Part shown: positions 1-8,777 of the stretch, piece by piece
Numbering within the stretch: position 1 is the first letter of the stretch
Layout of the letters: each line of letters begins with the position of its first letter
Position numbers and translations under genes: made by a program
From: Clostridium sp. JN-1
Lineage (GTDB): Bacteria; Bacillota; Clostridia; Clostridiales; Clostridiaceae
NCBI RefSeq assembly: GCF_003718715.1
Contig: NZ_CP033465.1
Coordinates: 2,108,001 to 2,172,000 of the forward strand
Length of the DNA: 64,000 bases
Reading direction: 5' to 3'
Notes under the pieces: model-generated
What the model was told of the DNA's origin: nothing
What the model saw: only the letters and a program-made list of their open reading frames with translations
Database searches by the model: none

Positions 1-318
1 ACTCTTTTTCATAACCTCATCTATTTCATCATACTTTAAAAAAAAGTATGTATCTGATAAGAAGTTTAATAAATATTTATCATAAAATTCATCTATAAGC
101 ACATTATAAATGGCCCCTGCAATATTCATTTTAAATAGGTTATAAGCTTTTTCATTTAAATCTCCATCACAAAATATTTTTACGAAGTGAGTATTAGACT
201 GTATACTTTCTGAAATTCCTATAGTATAGTTTTTTTCTTTAAAATATCGTACTACATTTTCTATATCATATATCAAATTTTCTCTTTTATCATCATATAT
301 AATAGTGATTAGTAACAC
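1..318 (-). CDS. ytxC: YtxC-like sporulation protein, 3' part cut by window edge
   Basis: An open frame of 106 codons runs off the left edge, so only the N-terminal part of the protein is visible. I chose the GTG at 318 because a GGGAG ribosome site lies 8 bases upstream; another in-frame GTG at 327 touches that site and is less likely. The start VLLITIIYDDKRENL, the segment GISESIQSNTHFVKIF and the later YFFLKYDEIDEV resemble clostridial proteins named YtxC, usually about 280-300 residues. Their biochemical role is not known; the link to sporulation comes from the family. The identification rests on remembered family sequence and could be wrong. A divergent gene begins at 448. Confidence 0.6.
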   Translation of the reverse strand, partial: MLLITIIYDDKRENLIYDIENVVRYFKEKNYTIGISESIQSNTHFVKIFCDGDLNEKAYNLFKMNIAGAIYNVLIDEFYDKYLLNFLSDTYFFLKYDEIDEVMKKS

Positions 319-447
319 ATAACACACTCCCTTCTTGAAATTAGTATGTGTGTAAACAAAATGTATATACAAAAACTTATTTGCAAATATCGACAATAAT
401 AATATAATAAGTTATGTTTATTACTAATTTTAAATAGGAGTGATTTT

Positions 448-1143
448 ATGTATGTAATTGTAGATTTTAGAACTGATGTAGAAGAGAGAAACAGCCTTAA
501 AAACTTAGGATATGACTTACTAATATGTCCGCCATCTAACTTACTTTACGATGCAGTATGTGGTCATCCTGATATGCTTTTAAAAATTATAGATAATGAC
601 AAAATTTTAGTACATAAGAACATGGATAAAACTTTTATATCTAAACTAAAAACTCTAGGATATAAAGTTTTTTTATCAAGAAATAATTTATGCAGTGAAT
701 ATCCAAATGATATTATATTAAATAGTGTAAATTTAAATAATATATTTATACACAATCTTAAATATACAGATCCCAATCTTTTAACTTTCATGGAGGGGAA
801 AAAGAAAATAAGCGTGAAGCAGGGATATACTAAATGTTCTACAGCTGTTGTAAATGATAAAGCCATAATCACAAGTGATTTATCCATATCAAATGCCTTG
901 AAATTAGAAGGTATAGATATTCTTCTAGTTCCACCCGGTGACATATTACTTCCAGGACTCGACTATGGATTTATAGGTGGGTGCTGTGGAATTATAGCAC
1001 CAAATACCATGGCTTTTTATGGTGACCTTTCTTATTATAAATACGGAGAAAAGGTGCTTGAATTTTTACATAAGCACCATGTCAATCCTGTATTTTTAAG
1101 AAGTGGAAAACTTGTAGACAGGGGAAGTCTATTCGTAATCTAA
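448..1143 (+). CDS. DUF6873-type conserved protein (GME-fold)
   Basis: The product is 231 residues and soluble, with no signal or membrane segment. A clear TAGGAG site lies 8 bases before the ATG. It carries repeated loop motifs of the type CPPSNLLYDAVCGHPD and LLVPPGDILLPGLDYGFIGGCCG, which I associate with the DUF6873 family, assigned to the guanidino-group-modifying (GME) fold. Cysteines sit in GYTKCST and GGCCGI. No substrate is known and I do not assign one. It stands alone between the divergent YtxC-like gene and a convergent exchanger gene that begins seven bases after its stop. Confidence 0.7.
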   Translation: MYVIVDFRTDVEERNSLKNLGYDLLICPPSNLLYDAVCGHPDMLLKIIDNDKILVHKNMDKTFISKLKTLGYKVFLSRNNLCSEYPNDIILNSVNLNNIFIHNLKYTDPNLLTFMEGKKKISVKQGYTKCSTAVVNDKAIITSDLSISNALKLEGIDILLVPPGDILLPGLDYGFIGGCCGIIAPNTMAFYGDLSYYKYGEKVLEFLHKHHVNPVFLRSGKLVDRGSLFVI

Positions 1144-1149
1144 TCATAA

Positions 1150-2145
1150 TCAAGCTTTTACATAAATTATTGCTATAATGAAGATAATATATAATACAGC
1201 ATTAAATGATAATCTTTTAGCTGATAAATGACTTCTTTTTAAAGTCAGCCATATTAACAGAATAGCTATAAAAGTTATAATTGCTGAAATTATAAGAGAT
1301 TTATCAAGCATCCACGGTGTAAAAAAAATACCTAATGCACTGGGCACTGTAGCTTGAATCATCATGGATCCACTAATATTTAAAAGAGCTAAATTTTCTT
1401 TACCCTGCCTTACCCATATAACTGCGTTTAATGTTTCAGGCAGTTCTGTTGCAATTGGGCTTAATAGTAAAGAAACCATCTGAGGTGCCATTCCTAATGA
1501 AACACTTAGAGTACTCACATTATGCACAAACATTTGTGAACCAATAAAAATAAATACAAGTGATCCTATGGTTTGACCTAAGATCAACGCTTTATTAGGA
1601 TTCATAACTTTAGGGCTTAATTTTAATGGCTCTAGTTCTTGATTAACTTCAATTGTATCAGCATTCATCTCTCTATAGAAGTAAACTCCATACGCTAATA
1701 GAAATAAAATTCCAAACCACGGTTTTATTGAAAAAGCCACAAGACCTAGACCAATTTTAAATATAAAAATACACATAAACCATACTTGATCTCTTGCTAA
1801 CTTCTCACTGTCAAACTTAATATCTTCTCCAGATTTTCTCTTGCTGCTGAATATAATTATACTAATTCCAACAACAGCATATGCAATTGTACTCAAAACA
1901 AGGGGTCCTCCTAAGGCTGAGCCAATACCAATATCTTTTTGACTTGAATTTGCTCCAAATACTACGGCTATAAATGTCACGACACTTTCAGGTAAAGCTG
2001 TACCAAAGGCTGCCAAAATAGAACCTACTGCACTTTGAGAAATGTTAAAAGCTTTACCTACCCATTCAATTCCATTTACAAATAATTCACAGCTAAAATA
2101 AATTAGAAGTGCTGCAGTAATCATAACTAAGATTGTTACTATCAT
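1150..2145 (-). CDS. CaCA-family calcium/sodium (or Mn2+) antiporter, YrbG type
   Basis: The 331-residue polytopic membrane protein has two inverted alpha-repeats typical of Na+/Ca2+ exchangers: FGTALPESVVTF near residue 48 and SPIATELPETLNAV near residue 228. The two GT/AT-x-LPE sequences supply the conserved ion-binding acidic residues. A loop of charged residues (about 105-185) separates the halves. It is expected to export Ca2+ or another divalent cation across the cytoplasmic membrane using a Na+ or H+ gradient. A yybP-ykoY (Mn2+) leader sits directly upstream, suggesting that manganese efflux is part of its job. That is inferred from context, not from residues in the protein. Confidence 0.85.
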   Translation of the reverse strand: MIVTILVMITAALLIYFSCELFVNGIEWVGKAFNISQSAVGSILAAFGTALPESVVTFIAVVFGANSSQKDIGIGSALGGPLVLSTIAYAVVGISIIIFSSKRKSGEDIKFDSEKLARDQVWFMCIFIFKIGLGLVAFSIKPWFGILFLLAYGVYFYREMNADTIEVNQELEPLKLSPKVMNPNKALILGQTIGSLVFIFIGSQMFVHNVSTLSVSLGMAPQMVSLLLSPIATELPETLNAVIWVRQGKENLALLNISGSMMIQATVPSALGIFFTPWMLDKSLIISAIITFIAILLIWLTLKRSHLSAKRLSFNAVLYIIFIIAIIYVKA

Positions 2146-2164
2146 TTTTTCCCTCCTTAAGCAA

Positions 2165-2292
2165 AAAAAATAAAAAGACCTTTAGCATATTAAAAATATG
2201 CCAAAAGTCTCGTTTCGCATTTTTGCGGATATTGCCAGGTTTATAACCACTATGTTGACAATATCTATTAAACTACTCCCTTTTGTGGGTAT
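2165..2292 (-). promoter_or_regulatory. yybP-ykoY Mn2+ riboswitch with terminator
   Basis: Read on the minus strand, the leader begins CCCACAAAAGGGAGTAG, the hallmark of yybP-ykoY aptamers. It then has GTCAACATAG, the internal GCAAAAATGC hairpin and CGAGACTTTTGG closing stem P1. The 3' half of P1 (GACTTTTGGCATATT) can instead pair with AATATGC TAAAGGTC and is followed by a long T run, giving an intrinsic terminator. Ligand-stabilised P1 should therefore prevent termination and switch the downstream exchanger on. Mn2+ as ligand is established for this RNA class. Confidence 0.88.
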
Positions 2293-2403
2293 ATGTATAT
2301 ATATTAACTTATTAAAGTATACTAAATTCATTTCATTATGTCAATGAACTTTTATTTAAAGTGCTATTAAAACAGTTTAGCACTAACATTCAATCTACAA
2401 TTA

Positions 2404-2898
2404 CTATTCAAAAAAGTCTTTGTGAGAAACATCAATGTTATTACTTGCACTTATCTTTAAGTTAAAGCTTCCACTTGCATTTTGCCCAACAATTCTAACA
2501 ATATATTTTCCACTATTAGGTGTAGTAAAAGTTATATTTCCTTTATCATTTAACTCGTTCTTTTTAGCCATAATGTTATAATTCTTATCTAATACCACAA
2601 TATAAAATTTACCTTTATCAATTTTTGTGTTATCACTTATAGTTATTTTGTTTCCTTTATCCGAAGTAAACTCCATTAAAGACCACTTACCTGTAAACTT
2701 GCCAAAATCAAAGCTTTCACTATCCTTGGTACTTATCTCATTTTTTTTAGAATAAAAGCTCTTTTCTGTTTCTTCTTTACTTGCTAAATAGTCATTTGAA
2801 AATTTACAAAATGAATTACTTTTATATAACGTTACTCCTGTTCCCAGGACAATTATTATTGCTGAAAAAATAACAATAAGTTTATTTCTCTTTCTCAT
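2404..2898 (-). CDS. Predicted exported or membrane-anchored protein, unknown function
   Basis: The 164-residue product begins MRKRNK followed by one hydrophobic segment (about residues 8-24), consistent with a signal anchor. A polar linker (about 25-60) follows. A C-terminal beta-rich part contains NITFTTPNSGKYIVRIVGQNASGSFNLKI, which reads like a small beta-sandwich or PPC-type extracellular module. No catalytic motif is visible. It stands alone, with the tRNA operon terminator upstream. I do not recognise a named family. Confidence 0.6.
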   Translation of the reverse strand: MRKRNKLIVIFSAIIIVLGTGVTLYKSNSFCKFSNDYLASKEETEKSFYSKKNEISTKDSESFDFGKFTGKWSLMEFTSDKGNKITISDNTKIDKGKFYIVVLDKNYNIMAKKNELNDKGNITFTTPNSGKYIVRIVGQNASGSFNLKISASNNIDVSHKDFFE

Positions 2899-2992
2899 TC
2901 CACTACTCCTTTAACTTTTTTAATATTAATATGCTAAACCTTTAGAGCACATTATGAAACTTTTTTTATGACAAATTCAAAGGTTTTAACAA

Positions 2993-3050
2993 ACAATAAA
3001 AATAGCCTACACAGTTAACTCTCTTACAAGTTACTGTATAAGCTACTTTT
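2993..3050 (-). terminator. Terminator of the tRNA operon
   Basis: On the minus strand TAGCTTATACAGTAACT pairs, with a few wobbles, with AGTTAACTGTGTAGGCTA around a short loop. ATTTTTATTG follows. It lies 20 bases past tRNA-Cys, the last gene of the cluster. Confidence 0.75.
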
Positions 3051-3069
3051 TAAATCACCGATATTAATT

Positions 3070-3143
<74 letters not shown>

Positions 3144-3151
3144 ATATAAAA

Positions 3152-3226
3152 TGGAGCGGAAGACGAGATTCGAACTCGCGACGTTCACCTTGGCAAGGTG
3201 ACGCTCTACCACTGAGCCACTCCCGC
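3152..3226 (-). tRNA. tRNA-Gly (GCC)
   Basis: Acceptor GCGGGAG pairs with CTTCCGC, followed by T and an encoded CCA. The anticodon stem-loop CACCTTGCCAAGGTG gives GCC. The T-loop is GTTCGAATC. It is fourth in the operon. Confidence 0.96.
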
Positions 3227-3233
3227 AACAAAT

Positions 3234-3309
<76 letters not shown>

Positions 3310-3313
3310 AAAT

Positions 3314-3390
3314 TGGCGACCTAGAAGGGGATCGAACCCTCGACCTCCGGCGTGACAGGCCGGCACTCTAACCAGCTGAGCCACTAGGCC
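3314..3390 (-). tRNA. tRNA-Asp (GTC)
   Basis: Acceptor GGCCTAG pairs with CTAGGTC, followed by G and an encoded CCA. The anticodon loop CTGTCAC gives GTC. The T-loop is GTTCGATCC. It is second in the operon. Confidence 0.96.
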
Positions 3391-3407
3391 GCATTAATAA
3401 ATTCTGA

Positions 3408-3483
3408 TGGTGGGCACAACAGGGCTCGAACCTGTGACCCTCTGCTTGTAAGGCAGATGCTCTCCCAGCTGAGCTATGCGCCC
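3408..3483 (-). tRNA. tRNA-Val (TAC)
   Basis: Acceptor GGGCGCA pairs with TGTGCCC, followed by A and an encoded CCA. The anticodon loop CTTACAA gives TAC, which reads GTA. It is the first tRNA of the operon and the likely effector of the valS T-box at 52.5-52.8 kb, whose specifier also reads GTA. Confidence 0.96.
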
Positions 3484-3544
3484 ATATCTTTTTTAAACCA
3501 CCATCTAAACTTAACAATAACAACGTCCCCTTAAGGACATTGTT

Positions 3545-3573
3545 ATTATATAATAATTCCTTTATATTGTCAA
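3545..3573 (-). promoter_or_regulatory. Sigma-A promoter of the tRNA operon
   Basis: On the minus strand a consensus TTGACA (3568-3573) and TATAAT (3545-3550) are separated by exactly 17 bases. About 60 bases lie between the -10 and the start of tRNA-Val. An inverted repeat (about 3515-3548) covers the -10 box and start site. Confidence 0.9.
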
Positions 3574-3583
3574 CGCTCGAAAC

Positions 3584-3611
3584 GCATAAAAAATATTGCG
3601 ATGCAATATTT
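3584..3611 (-). terminator. Terminator of hslO
   Basis: A perfect 9-bp stem AAATATTGC / GCAATATTT with loop ATC is followed on the minus strand by a T-rich run. It begins six bases after the hslO stop and ends just before the tRNA promoter. Confidence 0.75.
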
Positions 3612-3616
3612 TTATA

Positions 3617-4501
3617 TTATCTACTTGCAGCCTTAAGTATTCTCCCTATATCTTCATGTGTGAATTCATATGACTTATTACAAAATTCACATTTTAATTC
3701 TTCAGTTTTTCCATCATCATATATATTCTGCAAATCTTTCTTACCTATACTCATAAGAACTCTTTCAACTCTTTCTCTTGAACAATCACATCTATAAGTT
3801 GGGTGCATACTGTCTAATATTTTTAAATCCATACCTTCAAATATGAATTCTAAAATTTCTTCTACAGTCATTCCCTTTTCAATTAAACTAGTTATAGAAG
3901 GTATTTCTTGAAGCCTATAAGTAACTAAATCTGCTGTAAGTTCACTTGCTCCAGGCATCATTTGTATTATAAATCCACCAGCTGCCTTTATACTCAAATC
4001 TGTATTTACTAATACACCAACCCCTACTGCTGATGGTGTCTGTTCTGATACAGTAAAATAATAAGCAAGATCATCACCTATTTCTCCAGTATATATTGGG
4101 ACTTGGCCAACATATGGTTCCTTAAGTCCCATATCTCTTATAACTGCGAGATTTCCATTTTTACCTATGGCACCACCAACATCAAGTTTTCCTTTTTCAT
4201 TAGCTGGAAGTTCTACATTTGGATTTCCAATATAGCCTTTTACGTGAGCATCCTCATAAGAAGTAACAACTACTCCTTTAGCCTCTCCTCCTCCTGATAT
4301 TTTTAAAGTTAAACTATCTTTATCCGATTTAAGCATAGAGCCCATGATACTTCCTGCTGTAAGCATTCTTCCAAGTGCAGCTGCAGCTGTTGCACTGCAT
4401 TTGTGAATTTTCACGCCTTCATTTACAAGCTCTGTAGTTATGGCTGCTATTATTCTTACTTCCCCATTATTAGCAGTAGCTTTTACTAATTTATCATCCA
4501 C
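3617..4501 (-). CDS. hslO: Hsp33 redox-regulated chaperone
   Basis: The 294-residue product has the usual Hsp33 length and plan. The N-terminal chaperone domain (about 1-235) starts [19 protein letters not shown] and includes [15 protein letters not shown]. The C-terminal redox switch has the four zinc cysteines as CDC (near 238-240) and CEFC (near 271-274). Oxidation of these cysteines releases zinc and activates holdase activity in the family. The start is GTG, with AGGAGG 11 bases upstream. The SAM methyltransferase gene upstream ends 15 bases away, so the two are probably cotranscribed. Confidence 0.95.
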   Translation of the reverse strand: MDDKLVKATANNGEVRIIAAITTELVNEGVKIHKCSATAAAALGRMLTAGSIMGSMLKSDKDSLTLKISGGGEAKGVVVTSYEDAHVKGYIGNPNVELPANEKGKLDVGGAIGKNGNLAVIRDMGLKEPYVGQVPIYTGEIGDDLAYYFTVSEQTPSAVGVGVLVNTDLSIKAAGGFIIQMMPGASELTADLVTYRLQEIPSITSLIEKGMTVEEILEFIFEGMDLKILDSMHPTYRCDCSRERVERVLMSIGKKDLQNIYDDGKTEELKCEFCNKSYEFTHEDIGRILKAASR

Positions 4502-4516
4502 TTTATCAGTTTCCTC

Positions 4517-5260
4517 CTAGTTATCTATTTTTGCAATATAGACTATTCTTTCTGTAGAATCATCTATAATATCTTTTTCATAGTTATCCATAACTTTTAA
4601 TATTTTCAATCCTGCCTCACTTAAAAATGAACGTATTTTATCATCCTTATATGCCCTCTCCATATGTTGTTCTGTAAATTTTCTATACAGTTCACCTTCT
4701 CTTACAAAGAATGTCAAATACATTTCTACAATATCATTTTCAAAACAGTTTTCCCATATATAAGTTACATTTTCATCATCATAATCATAAATATTATTCC
4801 CCAAAATGTTTGAAAGCTTATAATACGAATTTATATCAAATATAAATATTCCATCTTCTTTTAAATGATAAGCTGCCTTTTTTAAATATCTTATCATATC
4901 TTCTTCTTTCAAAATATAATTAGTTGAATCAAGGCAGCAAGTTATAAGATCAAACTTTCTATTTAAATTTAATTCTGTCATGTTCTGACACACCATCTTA
5001 ACTTTAAATCCATCTTTTCTTAACTTTATGTCAGCTTCTGTTAGCATGTCATAAGATAAATCTACAGCCCATACATCTTTAAAATATGGAGCCAATTTTT
5101 GAGTCAAGTTACCCGTACCGCAGCCCAAATCCAAGTAATGCTTTCTATTTATATTAAACTCATCACAAATATCCAATATGACTTTAGACCACTTTAAATA
5201 ATCTATGTCAGCATTTATGAGTTCATCATATATGTGGGCAAAATCTCTATAGCAATCCAT
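4517..5260 (-). CDS. Class I SAM-dependent methyltransferase
   Basis: The Rossmann-type methyltransferase is about 247 residues from the ATG at 5260. I preferred this start because MDCYRDFAHIYDELINADIDY matches the usual N-terminus of this clostridial family; a TTG nine bases upstream is the alternative. Motif I is YLDLGCGTGNL (about residues 43-53), motif II ends in AVDLSYDML, and a later FDLITCCLDSTNYI corresponds to motif IV. The substrate is unknown. It lies immediately upstream of hslO. Confidence 0.85.
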   Translation of the reverse strand: MDCYRDFAHIYDELINADIDYLKWSKVILDICDEFNINRKHYLDLGCGTGNLTQKLAPYFKDVWAVDLSYDMLTEADIKLRKDGFKVKMVCQNMTELNLNRKFDLITCCLDSTNYILKEEDMIRYLKKAAYHLKEDGIFIFDINSYYKLSNILGNNIYDYDDENVTYIWENCFENDIVEMYLTFFVREGELYRKFTEQHMERAYKDDKIRSFLSEAGLKILKVMDNYEKDIIDDSTERIVYIAKIDN

Positions 5261-5384
5261 TCCAATCAATCATCTCGCTTCAAATAAGTATTTACTGCAT
5301 CATTAATTAATATTATATATTATCTGTATTTAAGTCAATCAATTACTTTAAATACATTAATTGAAGCTTATATTTTAACTAATT

Positions 5385-5639
5385 TTATTCATATTCTTTC
5401 AATATAATTTCATTTTTAGGTATATTAAGTTCTTTCTTCCTCTTAGTCATAATTCCACCGATTCTCCCTGTTTCCTCTGAAGTGAGCGCACTCCATCCAT
5501 ATTTATCGACTTTTTCACTTAATCCAAGTTCATCAGCTATTTCATATTTCATCTTTTCCCTAAGTTTTTCTGCTTCATTCAGTTCTCTATTTGATTTAAG
5601 TTTCGCCTTTATTACTTTTTTTAATGGAGTTTTTCCCAT
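5385..5639 (-). CDS. Alpha/beta-type small acid-soluble spore protein
   Basis: The 84-residue basic protein carries the alpha/beta SASP signatures. KYEIADELGL resembles the germination-protease recognition segment, and LTSEETGRIGGIMTKR corresponds to the DNA-binding LTsxENGxxGGxMxxR motif. The long lysine-rich N-terminus is like the SspF branch of the family. In the family these proteins coat spore DNA and are degraded by GPR during germination. A monocistronic, forespore-specific unit is expected, but I did not identify a sigma-G promoter with confidence. Confidence 0.85.
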   Translation of the reverse strand: MGKTPLKKVIKAKLKSNRELNEAEKLREKMKYEIADELGLSEKVDKYGWSALTSEETGRIGGIMTKRKKELNIPKNEIILKEYE

Positions 5640-5787
5640 ATGTATAACACCACCCTCACTTTTAGTATTTATTTTTTACACTAAACCAGCATTTATACCT
5701 AATATTATTTTAAATATTATCATGATGTATACAAAATCATTACTTATATAACTCAATGTTAACGTTTAAGCTGGAAATTCTATAAAC

Positions 5788-7461
5788 TTATCTGCCTTGG
5801 GTATATGCATACTTTATTTCATATAGTGAGCCAGATGTAGTACACATTATATTTTTTACATATTTATATTTATATAAACTGCTGTTTCTATAGACAGTAG
5901 GTGCAATAACAGTATCCTTTGCCAGCAGTATATTTTCAGCTTCTTTAAAATTCTCAAATCTAGCATTGTTTTCAGTTTGAGGAAGAAAAGCTGCACTTTT
6001 AATTAAAGAATCATACCTTTCATTAGACCAGTTTACTTTTATAAAATTTGCACCAGTAACCCATATAAATAATTGAGACATAGGATCATTAAAATCAGAA
6101 GTCCACATCATAGAAGCTAGTTCATAATCTCCTGAAGATATCTTCTTTTCAAACTCATCCCAAGGAACATATTCTACCTTTATATGTACTCCTAAATTTT
6201 TTTCATACATATTCTTAAAAAATTCAGCTATTTTCCTTTGTTCATAATCTTTTCCAGGCTGGAGGTAAGTTATGGTTATACTTGATGGATTACCTTTAAA
6301 TCCTATTTCTTTTAATCCTTGTTCAAAAAGCTTTCTAGAACTTGTACTCGCTTCCTTTAGTCCTTTTATAGGATCTAAACTTACCTTGCTTCTAAAATAT
6401 TCATCTCCTATTTGTATTGAAGGAGGAATTAATCCATAAGCAGGCTTATGTACTCCTTTCCATAAAGTCTTAGATACTTCTTCTCTATCTATTGCAAGTG
6501 AAAAAGCTTTTCTTATATTTACATTTTTAAAATACTCATTATTTTGATTAAATACTTCAAAATCTGATATGGGTTCTTGGACAGTTATTACATCAAATTT
6601 ATTCTGCTTATTTAATCTATTTTTTAAATCAGGTTGTATAATATTTGCAGCATCAATAGATCCATCTGATATCTTCGAATATGTAGTATTATTTTCTTTT
6701 AAGATTTTCATATTAACTTTTTGAAGTTTTACAGAATTTTTATCCCAATAATTTTCATTTTTAATTAGTTCAACTCTGTCTCCATATATCCATTGTTTTA
6801 CTTTAAAAGGCCCACAAAATAAAGTTGTATCACTATTTAAAGCATATTTATTCGAATATTTCTTTACAATGTCCTCCCTCTGAGGCTGCATTATTGAAAA
6901 ACAAGTTAAATTTAAGAAATAAGCACATGGTGCTCCCAAGGTTATCTTTAAAGTCTTATCATCTAATGCCTTTACAGCAACAACATCAGATGAAATATTC
7001 GAATTTGAAGTATTATAATCTTTAGCTCCTTTTATAATATATAAGAGAAATGCCTTTTGGGAATTTGTCTTTGGATCTAATGTTCTCTTTATACCATACT
7101 CATAATCCTTTGCTGTTACTTCCTTTCCATCCGACCACTTATTATCTCTTAAACGGAATGTCCAATTCAATCCATCTGGCGTGACATCATAGCTTTTTGC
7201 TCCAGCCGGCCTTACAACTTGTTTTCCATTTTGATCCCTTTCAAGTCTTGTCAAAGATTCATTTACTTCAGTTAAAACTTGAAGAGATGATGTATCATAA
7301 TTTTTAGAAGGATCTAACCCTTGAGGGTCACCATCTAAAGTTAAGTTCAAGTATTGATTTTTATCAACAGGTGCTGTTTCATTTTGTTTATGTGAACAGC
7401 TGCTAAAAGAGAAACTTATTAAAACTGCAAATAAAATTAGTAATTTCTTTTTACTTAACAA
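5788..7461 (-). CDS. Oligopeptide ABC transporter substrate-binding lipoprotein (OppA-like)
   Basis: The 557-residue family-5 extracellular solute-binding protein begins with a lipoprotein signal peptide (LLILFAVLISFSFSSC, lipid-attached Cys near residue 22). Family segments include LDGDPQGLDPSKNYD, WTFRLRDNKWSDGKEVTAKDYEYGIKRTLDP, NVNIRKAFSLAIDREE and a late MMWTSDFNDP. The start is TTG with GGAGGGG 7 bases upstream. It should bind peptides or a related ligand outside the membrane. No permease or ATPase genes flank it, so it depends on a system elsewhere. Confidence 0.9.
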   Translation of the reverse strand: MLSKKKLLILFAVLISFSFSSCSHKQNETAPVDKNQYLNLTLDGDPQGLDPSKNYDTSSLQVLTEVNESLTRLERDQNGKQVVRPAGAKSYDVTPDGLNWTFRLRDNKWSDGKEVTAKDYEYGIKRTLDPKTNSQKAFLLYIIKGAKDYNTSNSNISSDVVAVKALDDKTLKITLGAPCAYFLNLTCFSIMQPQREDIVKKYSNKYALNSDTTLFCGPFKVKQWIYGDRVELIKNENYWDKNSVKLQKVNMKILKENNTTYSKISDGSIDAANIIQPDLKNRLNKQNKFDVITVQEPISDFEVFNQNNEYFKNVNIRKAFSLAIDREEVSKTLWKGVHKPAYGLIPPSIQIGDEYFRSKVSLDPIKGLKEASTSSRKLFEQGLKEIGFKGNPSSITITYLQPGKDYEQRKIAEFFKNMYEKNLGVHIKVEYVPWDEFEKKISSGDYELASMMWTSDFNDPMSQLFIWVTGANFIKVNWSNERYDSLIKSAAFLPQTENNARFENFKEAENILLAKDTVIAPTVYRNSSLYKYKYVKNIMCTTSGSLYEIKYAYTQGR

Positions 7462-7557
7462 GCATTTTCCCCTCCTTTTATGGTATTATTATAAGAATAA
7501 ATTGAATGAATTATTTGAATTCTATACCTTAATTCTATACCAACTTAACTAAAATAA

Positions 7558-7600
7558 AACATAAAATGTTAAAATCCTACTATTTTATGTTTATATTACA
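7558..7600 (+). promoter_or_regulatory. Leader hairpin upstream of asd
   Basis: AAACATAAAAT and ATTTTATGTTT form an AT-rich hairpin in the 227-base gap between the oppA-like gene and asd. No lysine riboswitch was recognised. A TATAAT-like box lies near 7650, and AGGAGGT lies before asd. Confidence 0.3.
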
Positions 7601-7688
7601 AATTGCAGTTATATTAAAAAAGTATATATTTTTATCTATTTGAGCTATATAATATATAATAAAAAGTATTTTAGGAGGTATTAGTATA

Positions 7689-8681
7689 ATGAGATACAAT
7701 GTAGCAGTTGTTGGATGCACGGGAATGGTTGGAAGAAAGTTTCTAGAAATATTAGAAGAAAGAAATTTTCCGATAAATGAAATTTATTTTTATGCATCTT
7801 CAAGATCTGCAGGTAAGTTTTTAAATTTTAAAGGAAAAGATATAATAGTCGAAGAATTAAATGAAGAAAATATTAAAGATAAGAAAATAGATTTTGCTTT
7901 ATTCTCAGCTGGTGGAAGTGTAAGTAAAAAATATGCCCCTATTTTTGTTAAATATAATGTTACTGTTATAGACAACAGCAGTGCATGGAGGATGGACAAA
8001 GAGGTACCTCTCGTTGTTCCAGAAGTAAATCCAGAAGATATAAAGTTTAATAAAGGTATAATAGCAAACCCAAATTGCTCTACAATTCAAGCAATGGTAC
8101 CTTTAAAGCCTCTTAAGGATAAGTATGGAATAAAAAGAATAATATATTCTACATATCAAGCTGTGTCAGGAGCAGGTATGGGTGGATATAATGATTTATT
8201 AGAGGGATATAAAAATGTTCCCCCCCAAAAATTTCCTTATCCAATAGCCGGCAATATTTTACCTCACATTGACGATTTTTTGGACAATGGATATACAAAA
8301 GAAGAAATGAAGATGGTTGATGAAACTAAAAAAATACTGCATGATGATACTTTAAAAATAACTGCTACTACAGCAAGAGTTCCAGTAGCATATGGACACA
8401 GTGAAAGTATAAATGTTGAACTAAAAAAAGACTTTGATATAAAAGATATATTTGAATTATATAAAAATGCTCCTGGTGTAATATTGAAAGATGATGTAGA
8501 TAACCTTGTTTATCCAATGCCTATTGATGCAGCAGGTCATGATGAAGTGTATGTTGGAAGAATTAGAAGAGACTTTAGTGTAGATAATGGATTGAATCTA
8601 TGGGTAGTAGCTGACAACATAAGAAAAGGTGCTGCTAGCAATGCTATTCAAATAGCTGAATATATAATAAAAAATAAATAA
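7689..8681 (+). CDS. asd: Aspartate-semialdehyde dehydrogenase
   Basis: The 330-residue enzyme begins YNVAVVGCTGMVGRKFLEIL, the NADP-binding fold. The catalytic cysteine is in ANPNCSTIQ (near residue 129), followed by YQAVSGAG and the C-terminal VYVGRIRRD. It reduces aspartyl phosphate to aspartate semialdehyde, the branch point to lysine/diaminopimelate, threonine and methionine. AGGAGG precedes the ATG. It is first of asd-dapA-dapB, all on the plus strand. Confidence 0.96.
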   Translation: MRYNVAVVGCTGMVGRKFLEILEERNFPINEIYFYASSRSAGKFLNFKGKDIIVEELNEENIKDKKIDFALFSAGGSVSKKYAPIFVKYNVTVIDNSSAWRMDKEVPLVVPEVNPEDIKFNKGIIANPNCSTIQAMVPLKPLKDKYGIKRIIYSTYQAVSGAGMGGYNDLLEGYKNVPPQKFPYPIAGNILPHIDDFLDNGYTKEEMKMVDETKKILHDDTLKITATTARVPVAYGHSESINVELKKDFDIKDIFELYKNAPGVILKDDVDNLVYPMPIDAAGHDEVYVGRIRRDFSVDNGLNLWVVADNIRKGAASNAIQIAEYIIKNK

Positions 8682-8694
8682 TTTAACTTACTAT

Positions 8695-8740
8695 AACTTA
8701 TTGTTCTATTTAAATCATATATTAACTAGAACAATAAGTT
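8695..8740 (+). promoter_or_regulatory. Inverted repeat between asd and dapA
   Basis: A perfect 14-base inverted repeat (AACTTATTGTTCTA / TAGAACAATAAGTT) spans an 18-base loop in the asd-dapA gap. No T run follows, so it is not an ordinary terminator. It could stabilise the asd 3' end, be a processing site, or bind a regulator. Confidence 0.6.
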
Positions 8741-8777
8741 AATAAATATTAAATAAAAATATGAAGAGGTGTTTTTT

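Noticed and set aside
7500-7688. Lysine riboswitch upstream of asd
   Set aside because: Expected by function, but the conserved L-box core was not found and the leader is too short.
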